Below are positions 52,443 through 64,000 of a DNA stretch of 64,000 bases, one piece after another. The stretch lies in NCBI RefSeq assembly GCF_000208865.1, contig NC_018393.1:1860001-1924000 (forward strand), written 5' to 3'. The DNA is from Neospora caninum Liverpool (lineage: Eukaryota; Apicomplexa; Conoidasida; Eucoccidiorida; Sarcocystidae). The notes beneath the pieces were generated by a model. The model saw only the letters and a program-made list of their open reading frames with translations, made no database searches and had not been told where the DNA came from. The stretch's first letter is position 1, and each line of letters opens with the position of its first letter. Made by a program: the position numbers and the translations under genes.

Positions 52443-53176
52443 ATGGCTTCTACCGGCAAAGAGGTAAACACACGAGGGACACCATAGCTCAGCCCCGCTT
52501 TTGAAGACATCCATGCAATGAAGTTCATAAGCTCCTTGTGTGTGCAAACTCCGCTAAGCAGGTGCATGCATCGCAAAATTTTCCGGCGGGCGCGATGAAT
52601 TCTCTGTGTTGCCTCATCTTCTTCCTCTACAGTGGCAACGGAACCAGCCTGGTAAGGTGAGGTGGTCACCGGGATGGAGACTATTCTTGCCACCTTTCAC
52701 CAAGTTGGTTTGACGCTACGAAGTGCCCCATCCGTATATATCAGCATGCATTTCATGCCGTCAGTGGTTCACACCCCTGCTCACGCGCTCCCCCCAGACG
52801 TCTTCGGTCGTCCACGCCCCTTGGCACGTGAGCGTTCGGAATTTTGGCGGTTTTCGCAGTACGATAAAAGACATATTCTTAATGTTCGAGCTTTCTTTTC
52901 ACGGGAGAGCTGCGACGCCCTACAGCTGCAATCCTGCTGGAACACGAGTCAGGTCCAGCCGGCGAGAGCTCTTCGAATACCAAATATACGATACGTCCGC
53001 GACCGCGAGGTTTTCACAACAAAGCACCCGTACAGCAGACTTGCGCTGTAAGAGAGTTAGCTACGATAGAGTTCTGCTTGCTTTTTTCGCAGGAAGTTCT
53101 ACACATCGACAGCCCCGAATTTCTAGATACCGTATCCATCAATTACAAATATTACATCAAGTGGCTTGCCCTCTGA
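52443..53176 (+). CDS. Possible small gene with micro-exons, unrecognised
   Basis: Two exons read convincingly: 52798-52952 (FGRPRPLARERSEFWRFSQY then DKRHILNVRAFFSRESCD), with acceptor CTCCCCCCAG, and 53093-53176 (EVLHIDSPEFLDTVSINYKY ending YIKWLAL and TGA), with acceptor CTTTTTTCGCAG. Both join in phase 0. Upstream, a 21-base ATG exon (52443-52463, MASTGKE, donor GTAAAC) and a 19-base exon (52633-52651, WQRNQP, donor GTAAGG) fit the phases exactly, giving about 92 residues. The basic, aromatic, small product would suit an organelle complex subunit, but I recognise no family. The first two micro-exons are much less certain than the last two. An overlapping minus-strand frame at 52430-52693 competes for part of this locus. 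Confidence 0.4.
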
Positions 53177-53361
53177 CAACAGTACCTTCCTTTTTCTCCG
53201 CCTGCTCTACCTTTTTCACTAAGATCGGTCCAGATGTTTCAAGTAAGGTGGACCTCCTGTAACCATTTCACCGCCACCTCTTTGCCACACTGTTTTTTGT
53301 TGTAACCCTGGTGCTTAGGCAGCGAAGAACAGACCTCTCTGAACAGGATCTGTGCACCTCT

Positions 53362-54630
53362 TCATTGATCCTGGCCCTTTCGCCTAAGCCCGGCCATCCT
53401 GCCGTCAAACCGAGCCGTAGGGGACAGTGGGATGAAGCGGTCAGCAGCTGTAGCTGACTTCGATGAACTGACTGGGAATGCTTGGGACGGAACAGTGAAT
53501 TGTAGATGAACCAGCGGTTTCCATGGCTGGCAGTATGGAACCCCGAGATTGATTCGCGGCTTATTCGGCTCAAACTTGTAGACGCTCTCTTGGAATGCAT
53601 TCAACCCTGCATTTCGTCTAGCCTGGTTGTCTTCTCGAAGAACAAGACTGTCCTGCGATTTTCTGCGCGTGCTTCCTACGAATACATCCGTTGCATTTGG
53701 TTTCTTCAGAGGCATCCCCAGAGCGGCGTTTACAGCATTCCTCTCAGCCTCGGCTTCATCAACTTCTTGGCGTTTTTTTTCAAGCGACGCATAACGAGAA
53801 AAAGAATCATGTCGGCGGTCTGTTACAATTTGACCCGTTCCCAATACGGTGTAGTGCCTGGGAGTGTCCACAGCGTCCGAGACCACGTCGCAGGGTCGTG
53901 TTCTGTACTGATACGACGTTTCGTATGTTGATCGATCGGCCATTGAAGACTGGGCTTTTTCAGCCGAGTAAGTCCACTGAGGACCTGGAATATGTGGTGG
54001 GGGTCGCTCACTCACGCCCCAAGCGGGTGAGCTGCTCAAAGGCTCGGTTCTGAACTCATCTTTCTCGGCTATCCCGGTCGAGTCGCTGGACCTGCCAAGG
54101 TTCTGAGCTGAGGCGGTCTCGGAAAATTTTTCCTTGTACACCGTCTTAAACGTATTGTTCGCAGCAAACTGTAGAATGTCATCTTTTTTTATCATTGGTT
54201 TTGGCCCTGCTTGCTGCGGCAAATACTGGAACAAAGTCGGTGTAGACTTATGAAGGGTCGGGGACGCCAGGCTGTCCATTCTGGTGATTTTGACTGAATT
54301 CCGCTCACTGAAAGCTTCAGCATACGTCGTCTCGAATTCATTTCGCACCTCTTCTGCCGTTTTCTTGATCCTCCGTGTCTCAATATGTGGCGGGAAATCT
54401 TCCAGGCTCAATGACGTGGGGAAGCTCTCCAGGTGTTCTGGTACGACTGTTGTATAAAATTTGGGAACATCTTCCTGGCCGTGGGATACCGCACGTTTCG
54501 GTTCATAGTGTACTTTATATGTTGTCAGATAGTGCGCCTGCACCGGATCTGAAGCGCGTGCACCCGCCGCTTGATTTTCCGGCGGAGACATTGCTGCTAA
54601 ACCTCGGGCTGATGGCTCAGTGGTAGTCAT
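53362..54630 (-). CDS. Intronless protein with spaced tyrosine motifs, possible microtubule-associated protein
   Basis: One open frame of 422 codons from ATG 54630. There is no signal peptide or membrane segment; it is hydrophilic and basic, with many Pro, Tyr and Ser. Short motifs of the type (T/S)xY plus aromatic recur: TTYKVHY (about 36), FETTYAEAF (about 100), FKTVYKEKF (about 160), YETSYQYRT (about 238) and FQESVYKF (about 348). The first three are about 60 residues apart. The C-terminus is basic (RMAGLRRKGQDQ). Low-complexity proteins with evenly spaced Tyr-containing motifs include microtubule inner proteins and other axonemal or cortical-microtubule binders; coccidia have subpellicular microtubules, a conoid and flagellated microgametes. 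That assignment is an inference from pattern, not a recognised domain. Confidence 0.72.
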   Translation of the reverse strand: MTTTEPSARGLAAMSPPENQAAGARASDPVQAHYLTTYKVHYEPKRAVSHGQEDVPKFYTTVVPEHLESFPTSLSLEDFPPHIETRRIKKTAEEVRNEFETTYAEAFSERNSVKITRMDSLASPTLHKSTPTLFQYLPQQAGPKPMIKKDDILQFAANNTFKTVYKEKFSETASAQNLGRSSDSTGIAEKDEFRTEPLSSSPAWGVSERPPPHIPGPQWTYSAEKAQSSMADRSTYETSYQYRTRPCDVVSDAVDTPRHYTVLGTGQIVTDRRHDSFSRYASLEKKRQEVDEAEAERNAVNAALGMPLKKPNATDVFVGSTRRKSQDSLVLREDNQARRNAGLNAFQESVYKFEPNKPRINLGVPYCQPWKPLVHLQFTVPSQAFPVSSSKSATAADRFIPLSPTARFDGRMAGLRRKGQDQ

Positions 54631-57600
54631 TCTACAGACAATTCACCGGGCGCCAGCATCTGAAACGCGTAAGCGTTTAGGGGTGGGAGTCAAAGAACAC
54701 TTTCAGCAACTGCGACGCTCCTTCCGCGCTTCATTTCACTTCCAGAGTTGGCCCGCTACCAAACCTGGGGGACGCTAGAGAGAGAGCAGCGTCTCCCGGT
54801 GGTCGGGGAAACGATCCGTACGATAATAAAAAGCCCCGAACGCTGACAACACGTTGGGGCTGGGGCGCGACTGTTGCAAAACGCTTGTGCTGCTGACGGA
54901 AATGGACGCACATGGCGGCCCTGCACTGATAAGTTACTGTCGAAATAGTGACCGGGGAGAAAACATACTACGCTTTTAACAGAGGAACGGAACACCAGGC
55001 CGTTCCCTCCGGCTGTGGGTTTCACACGAAACTGGGATATTGAAATTGCAGGATTTGCTTTGATGTGGGATTACGCATCTGAAGGTTTCGATAAGGAAGC
55101 TACAAAAATCAGCCATAACCGGGCTAGAAATATGTTTCCTTTTTTTCCCGCGTCTCCTGAAGGATTTTGTTTCTGTGTTTTGCAATCGCACGAACAGAAA
55201 TGGGTCAACGAGATGTGACCAGCAATGCGTCGTGGAGCGAGTGGATGAGCAGATGCGTCTTTGAGAACCTCAACAAATTACGGAGGGGCTCTGGTGATGA
55301 TCGTCAAGAGTTCGCGAATGCTCAAGAACTCTGTCACCAGGGAGTACGTTTTTCGCTATCGAGCAGGACACCATGGCATTGAATCAAACCGAAAGACCCT
55401 AGGAGGGGAAGTGCCATCAACTCTTCTACTGATGTGCTGCCTTCCCCTCTGCTAAGGCATAATTAGCTCGGTTCATAGTGATCGTTTAGAGGGATAACTA
55501 TATCCGATGTCGTGTGCCGTCCGTAGAAATGTGTGTATACCTGCACTCATACTTTTGCTTGTATGTATTGGTGTAGAATGAGAGTTGACAACATCAGCAG
55601 ATTTCCTGCATATGATTAATTATGCCTTTTAGGTTTGAATCACAACCTTTCTGTGTGGGGGGCCAAATGCCTTTTGTCGACGTTAAACGATTGGCACGTA
55701 GGGTATTTAATATTCGTAGTATTTGCTTCTGTCTGGGTAAGGTTTGTTGCAAGCTTTTAAGTCAAGTCACATTTAGCAGCATCTGCAGACATTGCAGTAG
55801 GTAATCATGCATTATGGAAGAAGCATCATCCCGCAAGTAGCTTCGCTGAGTGCCAACAGACTGTTTTAGGGATACGGTACAGAGCCACTATTCACTCACT
55901 AAGGGTCGACAGAGCGGGTTCAATTGCTGCCAGAAACGCTCTTGTTGAACTGCCCTATTTGTTAAAAAAGGACCTCCAATCCACGCCCTCTGTGACTTGA
56001 CAGAATACCGAGGATGGCCAACTACGTGCAGGAAAAGTCACAGTCCTGTGAGCAGGAGTGTGTTATTGTTGAGTGTGCCAATGAAAACAACGAATGCCAC
56101 TGTTCAGCAATAGGTCTTCCACAGACCGTCGCCTAGGGAGTCGAGAGCCCTCTGGGGTCCAAAACAGAGGCTAAGCGGCGATAGACGGTTTAGGGCATTA
56201 GATTTTCAGTTTCATCCTTCAGTGTTCATTTGCTTTCGGTGCTATACTGGAGAATAACGTCGGCTGGTTGGTATTCAAGTAAAGGAAAAGTTCGTTATGA
56301 AAAACTTCTGCCGCTCCCTGCTCTCCCTCTTCTTATTGAAAGGTGATTCTCTTCTATCGTCATCCCTCATGGAGAAGCGGCAAAATGTGGGAGAACAGCT
56401 TGATGTCGTGGCTCTTCATTCCACCAGATTGGCTGCCACTCTCACGCTTTCGCTTCGTTTTTCTTCGCTACGTCCTTTGTTTGACCAACTTGAGAGCCAC
56501 CTCTCGCAGCTTTAAGCCTTCAATGAGGTTCCTGCACTGGTGGTTTTCTCTGACAAGCTTCTTCTCATAGGAAGATTCCACAATGCGAGGCTTTGAGCAG
56601 ACGAGTGTGAATGTAACCAGCTGTCAGCGACCTTTGTTTTTTTCGCACTTAGAGACCATACATATGATTGCCTATAAATCAGCTTGATAGTTAAAGTTTG
56701 TCATTCCGCTTTATCTGGACGCCGGACGGCTGTCACAAGTCGTACATATGTGTGGACCACCGACCGGATATGTGCGCCCACTGAGAAAAGTTTAGCAGTC
56801 GAAAGCACTAGAATCCGCTTGTGAGCATCACATCAAACAAGTTCGAAGTGCCCTAGTTCAGAGAAGCCGCTTCCATTTCACATTTCTAAAAAGCTGAGTT
56901 GTGCTCCAGATCATCGGCTCATTTCCAGTGATGCACATATCTGCTGTCATTGTGACGGCATCATATGTCAATGCAGCATTTGAGGATCTGTTGCCTGTCG
57001 AAATATATGGCTTGGGTACATTACTCTCATACGGGTGGTCAGGTGCTGACGTTGCCTGGCAGAAGACACCCTCTTCGCGTATGGTCACGGATCACAAGGA
57101 GTGACAGGAAACGGAGCCATCCACGCACACACGTATGAGAGTTTATGACGGTTTCAACCATTTAGTTACATGCCGCGTTATGTCGGACGACCGTCTCTGG
57201 AAATGGTGGAATACAGTTGGCGGCTGGAGCGTCTAAGATCATGAGACCATGATTTCAGTGTGTATCAAAGTATCTGGTGCAACATGGGGGTCAGCATCTG
57301 TGCTTCTTACCATGTAGCGGTGTACTGATCCATGTCCTCGTTGTCGGTGTATTTCTCTACTAATTTGACAGGTATGTGGGTGTGTTCTTATCAGCGCTCG
57401 TGTCATGTTCTGTCTCGATCCGGTCCCAATGTGAAACAACAAGGTCAGCCTGCTTATATCGCAACAGATGTTTCTGCAGACACGACTTTTTGTGAATACC
57501 GTACAATTGACACATCTACTGTCACAGCCATAGTCGCCTCAATTTGTACACCGCTGAATTATCGCTTCCACGACATTCATAAGAAGATGCGATTGAAATT

Positions 57601-58250
57601 ACGCATATGCCACTGCTTCGAATTCTGACCGATTCGAGTTTTGAGATGAGTCTGGGGCTTCTATCGCCAAATTCAGGACTTGCGTTGACAGGGCACCTGA
57701 AAAAACAAACCCTCTTGTACATGAGCTCTTGCATGCCCGTGGGAAGACATCCTCCTTGTCTGGGACGACAGCTCCTGTTCTGGTTGCCCGAACATTTTGA
57801 CGTTCCAATGAGCCGAACCCAACATGCGGGGGTCTAATCAAAAGAGCTTAGTTGATTTAGGGTCCTTAGTGCTCTTGCCTTTCTGCTAACCATAGCTCTC
57901 TCCATTCGCCGACCTTTGTTCGTGTGCCTAACTTTTTCCAGCAGAAATATTCCCTGCTGCTGTAACCTCGCGGCGAAACGTGGCAGAAAACATAAACCCG
58001 GGCGGGAACCCACGCAGTTTTTGGCTCTCTGAAGAAGCCCGTTTTTTCGCTCCAAGATATTGTGGTCTATCGTTTCGCCTACGTACGTATTCGTATCTCC
58101 CCGGAACTTGAGGAACTTTTTTTATTTCTTTTCTGTGGTGGAGGCCCATAGCCAAAAGAAGGGAGGAACCACCCGTTGTCTGACACTTTCTGTCGTCGCG
58201 AACAACACTTTTGCGGACGCCTTGCTACCGTGTACCTTGGATTCGTCAAC
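54631..58250. other. Long spacer between divergent genes, no gene recognised
   Basis: AT-richer sequence separating the minus-strand tyrosine-motif gene from the plus-strand reductase gene. Open frames (for example 56297-56515, 57332-57628 and 57607-57837) are under 100 codons, lack domains, and I could not extend them by splicing. It presumably contains both promoters and 5' leaders; no tRNA or repeat array was seen. Confidence 0.45.
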
Positions 58251-59635
58251 ATGGGGCACACCAGCATGCTCCAGGCTTTTTACCCTCACCAGACGCTGTT
58301 GGTGACAGGCGCCAGCGGATTTGTAGGCAAGGTTTTGCTCGCGCAGCTGCTGAAGTCGTGCTCTGTGAAGAAGCTTTACGTACTCCTGCGGCCGTCGACA
58401 GGCCGTAGTGCCCAGGAACGGCTGCTTGTCGACGTGTTCAGTAGCCCAGCGTTTGATGAAATGCGCAGTGCACATCAGGATGAAGGCGGATGGAATGAAT
58501 GGATTAGCAAACGGGTAGTCGCAGTGCCTGGCGATTTGCTGAAGCCAGATTTCGGTATTCAGCATAAACACGTCATACGAAAGCTTCAAGAAGAGGTGAC
58601 AGTTGTTATTCATCTCGCAGCGAGCGTCCATTTCAATTCTCCTCTCAAAGATAACTACCGCAGTAATGTGGAAGGAACAATGCGCATCTTGGATTTCGCC
58701 AAAGGATGCCCGTTTCTCCAGGTCTTTGTCCACACATCTACGTGTTATGTTAACTCCGACCATGAAGGCCGCGTGAAAGAAGATGTTCTTCCTCTCCCGT
58801 GGGATACCGAAGAATTACTAACTGCTGTACACAAAATGATTGAGCTTCGCGACAACGAGGCAAGAGTGAGAACCGGCTACCGCTGAGCAAACATCAGTCC
58901 GGAGATACCATTTCAAATGCGTAGCAGCAGTTATCATTCACAGCCTACAGGGAGAGAATGTCAGAATTTCTTGTTGACGGCAGATCGCTTTGTTGATCTA
59001 GTTGTCAGTAACGGGGGTATTGCTCCTCGCTTGTTCCCTGGGTGACCACAGGGACTTCAGTGCACATATGATGGTTCGTATGTCGTGCACTATTGCTTTC
59101 ATGGATGCAAGAGAAAGATACGTCCTTATCGATTTCAGCTTCTGGTCGAAACGGATGAAAACCTGCATCTGCCTGTTTTCTTTCGTCTGCAGTACACTCA
59201 CTTGGACGTGGCGAACCTCGAGAAGCAGCTCCTTGGACGATTTCCCAACACTTATACTTTTACAAAAAGACTTTCCGAGGCTCTTCTCATTAGAGACTGG
59301 GAGAAGGCCTTGCTGCAGCCGGAGCGAAGCGAAGTTAAATTTCCACTTTGCATGCTACGTCCGTCGATCGTCGGCGCGTCCTACAAGCATCCTCGACGAG
59401 GATGGATCGACAACCTCAATGCTACCGGTGGCATGTTTCTTCTCTGTAAGTATCCACACAGTACTTGTAAAATTTCCGTCGGCGCTTCGAACGAAAGGAA
59501 TGGATGTGTTGTACCCCAGTTCATCACTACACTTGCCCCGATCACAGCAAACTTGCTTTACAAAACAGACATCTACAGAAGTGCTACATGCGCACAACAA
59601 TATATATCCAATGCGTAGACACAGGTGCAATAGCA

Positions 59636-59672
<37 letters not shown>

Positions 59673-62600
59673 TCATAAAGAGCTGGTTGGATGTCTACCT
59701 AGCTGTCCTAGCAAACAACGGTTGGTAGCAGCTGTGAGAAGGAGACGAAGAAGAGGGGAACGGGGACGCGAGCGGAGAAGAAGAGAGAAAGGACGAAAGC
59801 GACTGTCGTGGTCTACATTATATCACGGGGGGAGATAATGCATTTTAAAAAGTGCCATCCATTCCCCCCTCGATTGTCCGGGCCATAGTTCCATCGGCAA
59901 CAATGAAGCTGTACTGTAACTGAGCGGAAGAGTCTATAATAGTATTGAATCCACGCTAGAAGGTCGGGATATAGGTTTAATCTCCCTCGTGTTGTCTCTC
60001 CTGGGAACCGACGTTATCCAGAAAGTTACGAAGTCAGCGTCTCTCATGTAGCTCCTCGAGAAAAAAGAGGAGAACTATTGGTTGTGCGATGCGGAGGGCG
60101 ACCTATGGATCCTGTTGGGAAAAGGGTGACTGTCTGTCTGCTGTCTCCTTCGACTGGTGTTGCACCTGCGTGGTTGTCTGTGTGTGTAGGCGCTCTGGGA
60201 GTTCTCAAATGCCTCCCCGCTAATCCGAATATCATCGGCGACAACGTCCCTGTCGATGTTGTGGCAGATGCTCTTATTGTTTCTGGCGCAGCAGTGGCTG
60301 CGGCGCACGCCTACTCGAATCCCGCAGCTATGAGAGCGGCAAGACACCCAGCAGCAGCGGCATCACTAGCTGCAGCGCAGTGTGTAATGCCTCAGTATCT
60401 CCCCCATGCAATAACACTCCCAAAAACTGTATCGCCTGCGCCTTCCGGACTCCCTTCCCCTGTAGCAGCTGACGCGAACAATTCTGGAAGGGGAACTGGA
60501 GGTGACGCGGTATCTCAGACACCACCGGGTGTGCCTGGAGTTTACGTGATTCACTGTTGCACAAGTGATACAAACCCTGTCAGATGGGGGGATATTCTGT
60601 ACTATGGACGAGAGTACAACATGATGAATCCCTTCTTCAACAGAATCACACGAGACCTACAAACGCCATATTTTGAAGGCGATTTCGACGACTTTAGGCG
60701 GTAGGAAACCACGATAAGAAGGGCAACACAATCGCCGCCAGAGAGATGGCTTGTGCCTCACTATGTAACTTAACTGCAATAGAATTAATTTTCTGAACAC
60801 AGGTGGTTACGCGGAGGAACACTAGAGTTCATAATCCAATTTGTGTAGGTGCCGTCGTATCGGCAATAGCTTCGAAATCAAATCTGTAGCATGGGGACAG
60901 ATAGCACTCGTTAATCCCATGTATGTGGCCGGTATTGTGGTGGTTTTTTGACAGTGAAAACAGGTCCATTATTTAGGTGTGTTTGTGCGCAGATACATAG
61001 CATATAACACCTTGTATATAGACACTGATGCGCATCAACGCCACGCACGCTTGTGTACACGGACTGCTTGCCCCAGGTCTGCAGTTACATGAATTCGGTT
61101 TGCAGGAAAAGCATATTTGTACTGATAGGAGCGAGCGAGTTTACGTCTTCTAGTTTGGTGTCTTGAATTCGTTGAGTTAGGAAGGAACACTCGTACGTGT
61201 TGTTCGCTTACCGTGAATGTCGAACTGTTTCGTCGGTCGAGTGCCGGTGGCCCGCAATGTTTCCTGCTATCAAAGCTTGGAGGACAAATAGTCGATTCAC
61301 CTGCCATCAGCGTTATAACCCTCCCTCCTATTTTCACAACACTGCGATCCCCTTTGTAAGCTTCTGAAGCATCCCCATTTCCAACTATGGATAGCAGTTA
61401 TATTCGGGTAAATGCATTGCACTCGCGCCCTCCGGAAACGCCAGTTTCACAATAATACACGTGAGCGTGTACTCGCAGTAAGTACCAGCTCGCAGGGGAA
61501 AGTTTTATCCTGCATAGACTTTGTTTACCGGCTGAAACTGCCGCCATATGTGTCCCAGAGACAGCCTTGTCTGACATTTTCAAAACACACCACACACACC
61601 GTCTGGCCATTTTGCCTGCTCGTGGGAAGAGAGCACACCAGCGTCGCTGGGGCCCCTACACGAATACACTGATGCTTGTAACTGCATACACATTCTTGTC
61701 ATCTTGACGTCATGTGTATCTGCATACGCAAAGCGTATGCGAGTATTCATATGCAAGTGCCTGTTTAAGTAGTTGACAGGGACAATCGAAACAATTGGCG
61801 AATTCTGGATATGGACAAAGGGCATTTGTCGATGTTCCTTGTGTACAGAAGGTTTTTCTTTCTGCAACGGCTTCCCGCTGCATTGACGGCGACAGTCACG
61901 AGGTACTTGCTTCCTGCATCTTCCTCCCTGAAGCGAAACGCGATTATGTATCACTCTGGGATCAAGAAGGTGGAGAAGGCCGCGGAAGCGTTCCATCCTT
62001 TCTCATATCATGAGTGGGTGTTCGAGCAGAATAACATGCGCAAGCTACAACACCTGCTCGCACCTGAGGAACGCGACGTATTTCTTTTAAAAACTGAAGA
62101 CCTCGATTGGCGGAGCTGGACACATTATTTCTTCTATGGGATTGCCCGGTGGCTACTCAAAGAACAGTCAGGCAAGTGGTTGACCACACTAAGAAGAAGG
62201 GTACAGCTACAGCTGTATTCGAACTGCCTGTATATTTCGACGGCAAAACAACAAATATGAAGGGCCCGTAGATTAGCATGGCTTCGCAATATGGAATCCC
62301 CTCACCCGTACGCCACATACTTTTCACGGTTCCTCCAACAGCTGAAGTTTTACGAGCCCTGTCGTAAAAGAACTCGTGCCTCCATTAGTATATATGGCGT
62401 TATACACGGATGCATGTATATCTACGGAGATGAAAAGACCAAGAGAACAACCCTTTTCCTCGACCGTGTATGTACTTACCTATACAATGAAAATATATGT
62501 ATCGAGGCGAACACGTATTCGCTGACGATTTGGCCCATACATAAGGCATAAACACGCATCTGCGGCTTTTATATTCCAGCATAGCTGTGAGCTAGGAGAT

Positions 62601-64000
62601 GCGTTTGTCGCCAGAGTTGGACGATAAGGATTACATGCTGGAGCATCTCTTTGGGCAATGGAAGAATCGAAATAAACAAATAAATAAGCGCGTATGTGTA
62701 TATTTATGTGTACATGAATGTAATGTTCATGTAAACAGTTCGTACAGCTACGTGATTTAGTACCGCAAAACCGTGCAGAGGCCCTATATCCGCAGATATG
62801 CGGCTTATGGTGAACGTAAAAACCACAGGCTGCTGCATCATTCTTGCTTTTCTGCCTCTTTTGGTTGCAGCCTGTGAGCCCCCGCCTGCGCCACAGGTTT
62901 ATGTGAACCTGTTGTACAAACACGTCCTAAACGAGCCGTATAATCCGCCTCCATTCCTTGCTCGCCTCATACCGTGCCCCGACACATTTACGTTCTTGAA
63001 GAACACTGGACCACTTCCGCGCTGCCCCTCTCCGTGGTCGATAGAGAATGCTGTCTTAGGGAGCAAAGCTCTGGCTTCTGTGATTCGAAAAGACGCTATA
63101 CAGATTAGCAAGCAAGGCAAGAGACGACGCAAGAATGGCAAACCTGCAGGTAAGTTCAAAGGAAGTGAAGTAAACGTTTTGGTTAGAAAAGACCTAGGAC
63201 ACAAGTTGGGAACAAAACGAATTTCCAAGCACACTGCAAGAGGGAGGTGCGTGTATCTTCACATACGAGAGATGCCACCACTGGTGTTTTCCCCCGCAAA
63301 ATTACCCGGCGTTTTTCGTGCGTCTGCGTGGCAATATCTTTTTTCAAACGCCCCGCGTTCTCAATACACCAACGAATCAAAAACACAGAGGTGTACGTAT
63401 CGAAAGTAAGCTGTCGTCGGAACTTTCACTGTCTGACAAATGTTGGTGGAAAAAACTCTGGTGGTTGTATATATAATGATTTACGTAGCTACAAACTACT
63501 TGTCCTACTTCACCTGGACAACAACGTAGCCTCAGCGCACATAAAACGATAGCAGTGCCATATCAATCTTATAGTCCATGAAATCCGTATACTCTCTAGT
63601 GTCGCGTATCAATTTGAACGCCAACGGGCAGTCACACGCATCACCCAGGCATACATAGAAACATTCGAACGACGTGGCAAATCGAAATGGCAAGCAACGC
63701 TGGACATATAAGGGCGTGTCTACCACCGTTTTGGGATGAAGAAATCCGCTCTTATTGCCATTCCCTTTACTTCTGGATATAGGCACAACGCAGCCAGAGA
63801 TCGAAGCGGAAGTCCGGGCAGATGCCCAGGAGCTGTATGATACTATTGCGGGGACGATCAGAACTCCCGCGGTTTATGTCCTCGGAGGGATCCTCCATAC
63901 TGCCTTTCAGCGACTTTTCGACCGCGTTGTTGTTGAAAGCACGGAGATCGAGCGTCTGAGAAAAACCGTGCAAGAATGCCACGGCCCCGTTATCCTCCTA
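58251..64000 (+). CDS. Fatty acyl-CoA reductase fused to a GPAT/DHAPAT-type acyltransferase, 3' end beyond the window
   Basis: Bifunctional ether-lipid enzyme: the first part reduces acyl-CoA to fatty alcohol with NADPH; the second should acylate dihydroxyacetone phosphate or glycerol-3-phosphate. ATG 58251. Exons: 58251-58865, 59193-59445, 60190-60700, 61849-62200, 62897-63149 and 63783 to past 64000, all phases agreeing; 734 codons are in view. TGASGFVGK (residues 19-27) is the Rossmann dinucleotide loop. YTFTK (226-230) is the YxxxK catalytic pair. RPSIVGASYKHP, NVPVDVVADA and CCTSDTNPVRWGDI match FAR1. WVFEQNNMRKLQHLLAPEER matches the FAR C-terminal domain. After a linker (LARLIPCPDTFTFL, RKDAIQISKQG), the last exon reads AFQRLFDRVVVESTEIERL and ECHGPVILL, the entry to a PlsB/GNPAT acyltransferase; its HX4D catalytic motif would lie just past the end. 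A 45-residue Ala/Pro-rich insertion lies in exon 3. Confidence 0.92.
59641..59670. repeat. AT dinucleotide microsatellite in a FAR-acyltransferase intron
   Basis: Fifteen AT units in the intron 59446-60189. Confidence 0.9.

Noticed and set aside
52430..52693. Minus-strand 87-codon frame reading VARIVSIPVTTSPYQAG onward
   Set aside because: It begins with GTG directly after an in-frame TGA, has no ATG, and overlaps a phase-consistent plus-strand reading. It is kept only as a competing hypothesis in the findings.
55900..55935. GGGTTCAATTGC resembling a tRNA B box
   Set aside because: No matching A box and no cloverleaf could be built around it.

Overview
The window looks like nuclear DNA of a Toxoplasma-like coccidian (Sarcocystidae; genus not decidable from sequence alone). 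The signs are GC-rich coding DNA full of Ser/Arg/Glu low-complexity insertions, many GT..AG introns of roughly 200-1000 bases (GTAAGT, GTGAGT and GTACGT donors), GATA/TATC and AT microsatellites, repeated GCATGC-type motifs, an intronless gene for a secretory protein, and an element upstream of a ribosomal-protein gene that resembles the TRP-1/TRP-2 motifs described for Toxoplasma ribosomal promoters.

Positions 1-30243 (minus strand) hold one enormous VPS13/chorein-family lipid-transfer gene. Its ATG is at 30243, the chorein start is spread over two exons, and six diverged VAB-type beta repeats lie between 7545 and 1550. Its 3' end is beyond base 1. A gene-poor stretch of about 3.3 kb follows. 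Then come the divergent pair RPL44/eL42 (minus, two exons, fully resolved) and a mitochondrial small-subunit ribosomal protein mS35 homologue (plus, at least eight exons). The exosome cap subunit CSL4 follows on the plus strand, with five exons resolved and every splice phase agreeing.

From 45 to 58 kb the DNA is poorer in GC and carries smaller, mostly unrecognised genes: a possible tiny mitochondrial protein (45601-45920), a multi-exon membrane protein on the minus strand (46252-48700), an intronless secreted protein resembling dense-granule cargo (49011-50327), a possible micro-exon gene (52443-53176), and an intronless protein with spaced tyrosine motifs recalling microtubule-lumen proteins (53362-54630).

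The right edge (58251 to beyond 64000, plus strand) holds a fatty acyl-CoA reductase fused to the start of a GPAT/DHAPAT-type acyltransferase. These are two enzymes of ether-lipid (plasmalogen precursor) synthesis in one polypeptide. This fusion, the giant VPS13 protein at the other edge, and the unrecognised secreted protein are the most interesting items. Exon boundaries were read by eye from splice signals, reading phase and remembered family sequences; no alignment or transcript data were available.
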